Of a stretch of DNA of 5,752 nucleotides, positions 1-4,612 are shown piece by piece. The notes beneath the pieces are model-generated. The model did not search any database. It worked only from the letters and a program-made list of their open reading frames with translations, and was not told where the DNA came from. The DNA comes from Candidatus Shapirobacteria bacterium UBA2283. GTDB taxonomy: Bacteria; Patescibacteriota; Microgenomatia; UBA12405. The stretch spans positions 1 to 5,752 of the forward strand of contig DDWP01000024.1 of NCBI GenBank assembly GCA_002345725.1, given 5' to 3'. The position numbers and the translations under genes are program-made. Positions within the stretch are counted from its first letter, which is position 1. Each line of letters begins with the position of its first letter.

Positions 1-2867
1 GATTGTCTTTGTATATAATTCAAGTACGAAAACTTATCTTTACTAGTCAAAGACACCTGATCTGTGTATCTCACCTCAGCCGTCACTTTTTTCCCTACTG
101 GCACCGTTATTAAGAACCCAACCTCTTTCTTCCCATAAACTGTTTTCACCTGAAGGTTATCACCCGAATAGATCGTCTTTACCCCACTTTGATTATCAGT
201 TACGCTTACTTCAGCCAAATTTGAGCTTGACGGAATATATATCCGGGCATAGTTTCTATAATCTCCTCCCGGCCAATTGCTGTTTTTAGCAATATTTTCA
301 TAATTAATTTTTAATACCCGCGACAGCGACTGGTTATTTATATCTACCACCAAATCCATGTTCCTATAGATAAAATAATTAGCTTTATTTACCCCTAGGT
401 TCGCTTCAACTAAATATAAATAATCAGCAAAACATTGTGCACCCACTTGTTCTGAGCCCGTCGCAGGAGCACACCTACCTCCATACAAAGTTCCATCCCA
501 ACCCGCCTCAGCCATCACCTTTGCTATAGGGCCATTGTTCAATGCCATTTGAATTTCATTCCTCTCTAAAAGATCAATTACCGTCTTGGCCAATTCTAGT
601 CGACCTTCACTCTTTAAGTTTTTTATATCTTCAAACAGCTGTTTTCCTACCCCACCCAAGAAGCTTGCTTTTTGATTTGAACCAGGGAAAAATTTTGTTT
701 CTGAGAAAAACTCTGCCTGTTCATATAAATTGTTTTTATTAATTTTAGTTTTAAAATCAGGCACATATACTTCACCCACTACCCCAACCAATCCCTTAGC
801 TACAGCCAAGTTCATCCCGATGACCCCATCAACTTTCCTCCCTGTCGATTTCTCCAAAAACCATTGAATGTCTTTTGCCGCCGCCACAAAATCAGGCTGC
901 CAGTTAGCATCTCTCATAAACCACTTAGCTTCACCCAAGATATTTTTAATTGGCTCTGGTGGTTCTACATGACCAGCCAATTGACCATCAGCCTCATAGA
1001 CGTCCTTTATATCAAAGTTCAACAATCGACCGCCTTCAAAGCTAAGAATCGCGTAAGAGCCAATAAATCCTCCCGTCGGGCGGATCTCGCTTTCATTTTG
1101 TAGCAATATCATATATTCTCTTCTTTTTCCGTCTATACCCAGAAACTCTGGTAATATTTCTACCGCCCGAGCACCAGCAGACAAAGTTCTTTTGTTCTCT
1201 TCCATTCCACTTCTTAGTTCATTAAACCTACCTTTCCATCTCGCCGGGATCCACCCCCAATCGCCAGACAATCTGGCTTGCAACAAGCCCAACACCTCTT
1301 CCGTCTCTTTCACGTCTCTCTCCAATCCTCCCAACTCCTCCTTCCAATCAATTTCTTTCTCCGAAAAAACTGCCTCATTGATAACCTCCGATCTCTTGGC
1401 CAGGTCAATTGCTTTTTTCTCAAGCAATACCCCTTGATCCAATGCTTTTAAAACTGTTTGATATTTTCGCCCCACTTCAAACCTATTTAATCCCCAATCT
1501 TTCACCAGATCTTCTTCCGACTTTACTTTATCCAACGTCTTCTCTGCCAAAGCTGCCGCCTCTACGTATTTCTTTTCCAAGATAAGATCTTTAATTTCAA
1601 AAGCCCCAGCCACCATTCGATAATTTGTATAACCCCACCCAATCACCACCAAGACAACTACCAACCATACTCCCGCCAATCCTCGCCACCCCCACTTCAC
1701 CCAATTAGGGTTCAACTTAATCTCTCTTTTTACTTTTTTTATTTCTACCACTGGTTCCACTTTTTTTACGACTACAGGTTCTTCTTTTTTTTCTGGAATT
1801 TGAGATCTAAGGTCTGAGATCTTCTCTGTTCTCTCTTGCACCAACCTCATATTTGAGTTCTTTACCAACATAGGTCTAATATCCTCATACTTTTCGACAA
1901 TTTTCTTTTTCTTCTTTTTTAACTTAAGCTTCTTTTTTTCCTCCATCTCCGGATACTCTTCAGCCATAATTTCCTCAAGAGTCTTTATTTTTACATCACT
2001 CACAGTCTCTACCTCTACTTTTGGTGAAACGTCAACGTCGGGCACAACAGGCACCACCTCAAACCTAATCTTGTTCTGCTTATCTTCTTCTACAACTTCC
2101 AATTTTGGATTTAGGATTTCGGATTTAGGATTTACTCCTTTTGGTTTTCTTCCTTCTTCGTCCACTTTGGCAAAGAAATCTTGCAACACCTCTTTTACTC
2201 CCGCTCCAAAACTTACATTCGGCCTCCATCTCAACTTCCTCCATCCTCCTTCTATTTCTTTTTCATTCGTAATTCGTAATTCGTAATTCGTAATTTCTTC
2301 AACTTTGAACCTCGTCATTTTTGCCTCTTCAATCAACACCTTAGCTATTTCCTCTGAATTAATCTTTTCTCCCCATATATCAAGCACCTCACCTTCAGTT
2401 CCCGAGAGAAAACTACTTCTCATTACTGCTTCTAAAGCATCTTCCTCCGCCAGCAATCTCAAATCACTTTCTCTAGGTGGCAACATTAATGTTTTGTTTC
2501 TTACCGCCAACCCCAGAGCATTTATTAAAAAACCTACTTCATCTCCTTCCATCCCTACCCCATACACCCCATGTAAATTAACTACCCTCCAATTTACCCC
2601 AAGTTCAACCAAATCTTTTGCCTGAACTTCTTGATTAACACCAATTACTGCTAGCTTAGACCCATCCTTAACAGCCTTTTCCCAGACTCTTCTGTCTCCC
2701 TCAAAATCAAACACATAATCAACTTTTTCCCCAACCTCACTTAAGTCACCCCACGACTCCCCCAACTCCACCACCTCAATATCACTTTTACGCAAACTCT
2801 CCACCAATTTCTTGGCTACAAACTTATCAGCCCCATTAACCAAGGCTACTGGCAATCCCATACTCAT
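1..2867 (-). CDS. DUF4012 membrane protein with N-terminal degenerate SDR/epimerase-like domain (3' end outside window)
   Basis: The frame is open from the window edge to an ATG at 2867, giving 955 residues. An in-frame TGA at 2873-2871 fixes the start to this ATG or the one two codons later. Residues 1-185 resemble an extended SDR: beta strand VALVNGA, strand KLAVIGVN (71-78), an LHGVYGVGM stretch (98-106) like the epimerase 'NxYGPGM' segment, and ESDLRLLAEEDALEAV (133-148) like 'TRDFVYVEDvaeA'. The Gly-rich NAD loop and the YxxxK pair are missing, so catalysis is unlikely. Residues 190-390 form a charged linker with a Lys-rich run near 310-325 and three repeat-derived peptides. One membrane helix lies at about 395-416, after basic residues, so the N-terminus should be cytoplasmic. 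The DUF4012 hallmark LQNESEIRPTGGFIGS is at 589-604, followed by VDGVIG (679-684). The function of DUF4012 is unknown; an envelope or glycan role is inferred from the neighbours. The family call is firm, the SDR call moderate. Confidence 0.88.
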   Translation of the reverse strand, partial: MSMGLPVALVNGADKFVAKKLVESLRKSDIEVVELGESWGDLSEVGEKVDYVFDFEGDRRVWEKAVKDGSKLAVIGVNQEVQAKDLVELGVNWRVVNLHGVYGVGMEGDEVGFLINALGLAVRNKTLMLPPRESDLRLLAEEDALEAVMRSSFLSGTEGEVLDIWGEKINSEEIAKVLIEEAKMTRFKVEEITNYELRITNEKEIEGGWRKLRWRPNVSFGAGVKEVLQDFFAKVDEEGRKPKGVNPKSEILNPKLEVVEEDKQNKIRFEVVPVVPDVDVSPKVEVETVSDVKIKTLEEIMAEEYPEMEEKKKLKLKKKKKKIVEKYEDIRPMLVKNSNMRLVQERTEKISDLRSQIPEKKEEPVVVKKVEPVVEIKKVKREIKLNPNWVKWGWRGLAGVWLVVVLVVIGWGYTNYRMVAGAFEIKDLILEKKYVEAAALAEKTLDKVKSEEDLVKDWGLNRFEVGRKYQTVLKALDQGVLLEKKAIDLAKRSEVINEAVFSEKEIDWKEELGGLERDVKETEEVLGLLQARLSGDWGWIPARWKGRFNELRSGMEENKRTLSAGARAVEILPEFLGIDGKRREYMILLQNESEIRPTGGFIGSYAILSFEGGRLLNFDIKDVYEADGQLAGHVEPPEPIKNILGEAKWFMRDANWQPDFVAAAKDIQWFLEKSTGRKVDGVIGMNLAVAKGLVGVVGEVYVPDFKTKINKNNLYEQAEFFSETKFFPGSNQKASFLGGVGKQLFEDIKNLKSEGRLELAKTVIDLLERNEIQMALNNGPIAKVMAEAGWDGTLYGGRCAPATGSEQVGAQCFADYLYLVEANLGVNKANYFIYRNMDLVVDINNQSLSRVLKINYENIAKNSNWPGGDYRNYARIYIPSSSNLAEVSVTDNQSGVKTIYSGDNLQVKTVYGKKEVGFLITVPVGKKVTAEVRYTDQVSLTSKDKFSYLNYIQRQ
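1797..1823. repeat. Heptamer array, GATCTNA/GGTCTGA family, in the DUF4012 gene
   Basis: The plus strand shows degenerate 7-bp units (aatttga, gatctaa, ggtctga, gatctt). On the coding strand they give KISDLRSQI in the cytoplasmic linker, about residues 349-357. The array at 4732-4757 in the ligase gene gives nearly the same peptide, KISDIRFQI, so the two are members of one dispersed family. Confidence 0.6.
2107..2134. repeat. Heptamer array, four GGATTTA units, in the DUF4012 gene
   Basis: There are four consecutive 7-bp units on the plus strand: ggattta, ggatttc, ggattta, ggattta. On the coding strand the units are TAAATCC, with one GAAATCC, and they encode NPKSEILNP in the cytoplasmic linker, about residues 245-254. 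The single variant unit sits exactly where TAA would fall in frame. Confidence 0.85.
2265..2295. repeat. Heptamer array, 4.4 perfect ATTCGTA units, in the DUF4012 gene
   Basis: Four perfect ATTCGTA units plus ATT stand in tandem. On the coding strand (TACGAAT) they encode ITNYELRITN, residues 192-201, just after the SDR-like domain. The same unit in the same coding orientation recurs at 5097-5120 in the ligase gene, where it encodes TNYELRI. Confidence 0.92.
2313..2867 (-). other. Pseudo-epimerase (SDR-like) domain, residues 1-185 of the DUF4012 protein
   Basis: This segment follows the order of an extended SDR at little over half the usual length of about 300 residues. It has a first strand and helix (VALVNGADKFVAKKLVESL), a second strand (IEVVEL), a 'DYVF' segment like the epimerase 'DyVfHlAA', a later strand (LAVIGV), then the C-terminal substrate-domain signatures (98-106 and 133-148) and a final EVLDIWGEKINSEEIAKVL, like 'evfNIGsgesvsilElA'. 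The region that normally carries the catalytic Tyr-x3-Lys appears deleted. The glycines of GxxGxxG are replaced, reading N-G-A-D-K-F-V-A. The assignment is by eye and needs a profile or structure search. Confidence 0.55.
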
Positions 2868-2911
2868 ACTTCATTTTAATTTAACGCAAGGTGTATTCAT
2901 AGAGTGTTCTT

Positions 2912-2937
2912 GTAGGGGCGGATCGATGTATCCGCCC
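2912..2937 (+). repeat. REP-like hairpin, copy 1 (GTAG foot)
   Basis: A GTAG tetranucleotide (2912-2915) is followed by a perfect 8-bp stem, GGGCGGAT (2916-2923) with ATCCGCCC (2930-2937), around the loop CGATGT. A GTAG foot next to a hairpin is the known layout of REP sequences mobilised by RAYT/TnpA-REP transposases. No such transposase gene is in the window. If the promoter at 2984-3012 is real, this hairpin lies in the leader of the DUF4012 mRNA. Confidence 0.75.
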
Positions 2938-2983
2938 ACCCCACGCGGTAATAAATCGGTTATTTTGCGGTTATCGAGTTAAA

Positions 2984-3012
2984 AATGTACATATTTGAGT
3001 TTGGAACGTGAA
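2984..3012 (-). promoter_or_regulatory. Weak sigma-70-type promoter candidate for the DUF4012 gene
   Basis: On the minus strand, TTCACG (3012-3007) is followed after exactly 17 bases by TACATT (2989-2984). Each hexamer matches four of six consensus positions. Transcription would start near 2977, leaving a leader of about 110 bases that includes REP copy 1. The gene needs its own promoter because a terminator lies upstream, and this is the best-spaced candidate seen. The chance of coincidence in A+T-rich DNA is high. Confidence 0.28.
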
Positions 3013-3049
3013 AAACTGTCATTACATCACATGTCAAATATTGATTCTC

Positions 3050-3075
3050 GTAGGGGCGGACCGATGTGTCCGCCC
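3050..3075 (+). repeat. REP-like hairpin, copy 2 (GTAG foot)
   Basis: This copy has the same layout and orientation as the one 138 bases to the left. GTAG (3050-3053) is followed by stem GGGCGGAC (3054-3061) with GTCCGCCC (3068-3075) around an identical loop CGATGT. The loop-closing pair differs from copy 1 (C-G for T-A), and both stem strands changed together, so pairing is kept. Confidence 0.75.
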
Positions 3076-3226
3076 TTCATAATTAATATGAATTCATTCC
3101 CAAAAAAATGTCCAAACCAGCTTCCGCAAGGCTTTTTTAAAATACAGAAACGTAATTATATTAAGTACACCAGTAGATCAATAACGTGAAAAAATTTACC
3201 CGTCATAGCTTTAGCAAAGGTGGGCC

Positions 3227-3252
3227 AAAAAAATCCCCCAAAAAACGGGGGA
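3227..3252 (-). terminator. Rho-independent terminator after the flippase gene
   Basis: Read on the minus strand, TCCCCC (3252 leftward) and GGGGGA (ending at 3234) form a perfect 6-bp, mostly G-C stem around the loop GTTTTTT. Seven T follow directly (3233-3227). It starts 27 bases after the flippase stop codon and should end the ligase-flippase transcript. The plus-strand reading has only a short, poor T-run, so the signal is directional. Confidence 0.9.
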
Positions 3253-3263
3253 CTGTTTTAGGC

Positions 3264-3299
3264 TTTAGACTTTTGACTTTAAGACTTTCGACTTTTCAC
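3264..3299. repeat. TTTAGAC-family array spanning the flippase stop codon
   Basis: Five degenerate 7-8-bp units stand in tandem on the plus strand: tttagac, ttttgac, tttaagac, tttcgac, ttttcac. The array encodes the last residues of the flippase (VKSRKS) and supplies its TAA stop at 3281-3279. Related arrays lie at 5479-5517 and 5636-5674. Confidence 0.8.
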
Positions 3300-4493
3300 T
3301 AGAAAGAATCCCATCACCAACATATCAAAAAATTCCGTCAACACCGTTATCCAAGCCGCCGCAACTATTCCATAGTAGGGGACAAGCCATATATTTAAAC
3401 TTAAGTTAAGCACTAGCGCCATTAGCCCTAGATAAAGCATCTCTTTTTGCCCTCCTCGAGCAATCAAGGTAAAGCCAAGCAAATGGCCAATATACGACCA
3501 TATCCAAGCAATTCCCAATATTCTCAATACCCCTACTGCCGGCAGATACTCTTCCCCACCCAACACCATCACCATCCACGGAGCCAGTACCCACACCCCA
3601 ACCAACATTAGTACCGCAAATGTTGATAGTATTCCCAAAGACAGCCAGAACAGTTCTTTTTTGTAGCTATTCTTTCCTGACAATATTGGGAATATACTGT
3701 TTACATAAAAATAAGCCGGTTGTATCAATACCCCATACATCTTGTAAGCTAGTCCATACCAAGCCACCTCTTTAGCTCCTCTAAAATGTTGTATTACCAT
3801 CATATCCACCGCTCGATCATAAGTTGCAAACACGACTAAAAACACTCCCATCGGCCAACTCATTTTCCACAAAGACACTAGTTGTTCTCGATCCACCCTC
3901 TTTACCTCAATTTTCTCTATTCCACTTGCTAACCAGTAGCCGATTAATAATGAAATTGCTCTGGCTACCAAATAAACTACCATCACCATCATCAGGCTCA
4001 TCGAATTGTTTGCCGTCAACAACCACAGCAAAAAGAGTAGGGGAAAAGCAGTGTCAGCCACCACCTTCAGGCCCATTTTCAATCTCACTTGAAAAAGTAT
4101 TTCCCAAAATCCTGCCAAGGAAGTTAACCATATCATCAACAAAGCCACAGTCGCCTCTAATCGGACGCTAGCCAAGCCACTCCAGCTCCACACAATTACC
4201 AGCCCAACCACAAAAGCAATTAATGCCATCAGCAATCTTAGATAGAATATTTTCCCCCAAATATTTTTTTCCTCATCTTTAGCCACCTCTCTAATCCCAA
4301 TCGTTTTCGTCCCAAAATCAGCCAAAGAATCAAGAAAAACAAACATTGAAGAAATTAATATAAAGCTTCCGTATCCTTCCAAACCCAGCTTTCTCGTCAA
4401 TATACCTGTCGTTATCAAACTAACCATTACCGACACCGCTTTTCCCAATATTTGCATTGCCGTGTTCACCAACGATTTCTTCATCATACCCAT
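3279..4493 (-). CDS. Wzx/RfbX-type polysaccharide flippase (MOP superfamily)
   Basis: This complete 404-residue protein is almost wholly hydrophobic, with about 12 predicted membrane helices. The N-terminal region follows the family pattern: a basic start with the first helix (LGKAVSVMVSLITTGILTRKLG, written here in part), then LGLEGYGSF (36-44), LADFGTKTIGIREVAKDEE (57-75), and a mid-protein YDRAVDMMVIQHFRG segment. MOP flippases move lipid-linked sugar units from the inner to the outer leaflet. The length is slightly below the usual 420-490 residues, with loss at the C-terminal end, where a tandem repeat supplies VKSRKS and the stop. The ATG at 4493 is preferred because a GGGAAGG ribosome site (4506-4500) lies six bases upstream; the in-frame ATG at 4487 would be too far from it. 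The ligase-like gene lies 116 bases upstream and a terminator downstream, so the two genes likely form one transcript. The exact substrate cannot be read from the sequence. Confidence 0.92.
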   Translation of the reverse strand: MGMMKKSLVNTAMQILGKAVSVMVSLITTGILTRKLGLEGYGSFILISSMFVFLDSLADFGTKTIGIREVAKDEEKNIWGKIFYLRLLMALIAFVVGLVIVWSWSGLASVRLEATVALLMIWLTSLAGFWEILFQVRLKMGLKVVADTAFPLLFLLWLLTANNSMSLMMVMVVYLVARAISLLIGYWLASGIEKIEVKRVDREQLVSLWKMSWPMGVFLVVFATYDRAVDMMVIQHFRGAKEVAWYGLAYKMYGVLIQPAYFYVNSIFPILSGKNSYKKELFWLSLGILSTFAVLMLVGVWVLAPWMVMVLGGEEYLPAVGVLRILGIAWIWSYIGHLLGFTLIARGGQKEMLYLGLMALVLNLSLNIWLVPYYGIVAAAWITVLTEFFDMLVMGFFLVKSRKS

Positions 4494-4499
4494 ATTCTA

Positions 4500-4506
4500 C
4501 CTTCCC
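4500..4506 (-). promoter_or_regulatory. Ribosome binding site of the flippase gene
   Basis: GGGAAGG on the minus strand lies six bases before the ATG at 4493. It decides among the closely spaced in-frame ATG codons (4493, 4487, 4484). It starts only four bases after the palindromic element, so a folded palindrome would lie directly upstream of the site without covering it. Confidence 0.65.
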
Positions 4507-4510
4507 AATA

Positions 4511-4612
4511 AATTATTTGCGAAGTAAACAATTTTTAGGAGCGCAGCTTCTGGAGCCATTTATCGGCGAAGCACGCGAGTACCGCAAAAATTCGTTTACA
4601 AGCAAATAATTA
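4511..4612. mobile_element. 102-base imperfect palindrome (MITE-like) between ligase and flippase genes
   Basis: The outer arms, 4511-4536 and 4586-4611, are near-perfect inverted copies of 26 bases. They share AATTATTTGC, then GTAAAC, then ATTTTT, and differ only at small mismatches. The centre is also self-complementary: GCG (4541-4543) with CGC (4574-4576), GCTTC (4546-4550) with GAAGC (4568-4572), and GCC (4555-4557) with GGC (4565-4567). CAATA occurs just outside both ends (4506-4510 and 4613-4617) and could be a target-site duplication, though one extra base at the right end makes the fit imperfect. The element supplies the ligase stop codon (4612-4610). There is no T-run, so it is not a typical terminator. 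It may be a non-autonomous mobile element, an mRNA-stabilising hairpin, or both. The inverted repeat is certain; its mobility is an inference. Confidence 0.6.

Larger units (their letters stand above)
2868..3226. other. Non-coding gap between the DUF4012 gene and the flippase terminator
   Basis: No convincing gene lies in these 359 bases. They hold two REP-like hairpins (2912-2937 and 3050-3075), a promoter candidate for the DUF4012 gene (2984-3012), and an 11-base direct repeat AACGTGAAAAA at 3005-3015 and 3183-3193. A 7-base direct repeat CGGTTAT lies at 2957-2963 and 2968-2974. A short plus-strand frame at 2995-3189 runs through the second REP hairpin (it reads RGGPMCPP there) and looks like chance. 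Confidence 0.7.

Noticed and set aside
2305..2625. 106-codon plus-strand frame opposite the SDR-like domain
   Set aside because: It is a shadow of the DUF4012 gene: Ser-rich, low complexity and without family signatures.
3032..3037. Perfect TTGACA on the minus strand as a -35 box
   Set aside because: At 16-18 bases downstream there is no acceptable -10 hexamer (TTTTCA and its neighbours).
2912..3075. Two hairpins as the start of a CRISPR array
   Set aside because: There are only two copies with a 112-base gap, and each copy has perfect internal dyad symmetry with a GTAG foot, which fits REP elements.
2995..3189. 64-codon plus-strand frame in the gap
   Set aside because: It is translated through the second REP hairpin, has no convincing ribosome site or recognisable protein features, and overlaps sequence better explained as repeats.
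3824..4171. 115-codon plus-strand frame opposite the flippase gene
   Set aside because: It is antisense to a well-supported membrane protein. Its Ser/Pro/Leu-rich composition is what the reverse of hydrophobic codons gives.
4511..4612. Palindrome as an integron attC site or as a terminator
   Set aside because: The arms lack the attC core pair (GTTRRRY/RYYYAAC), and no T-run follows the hairpin on either strand.
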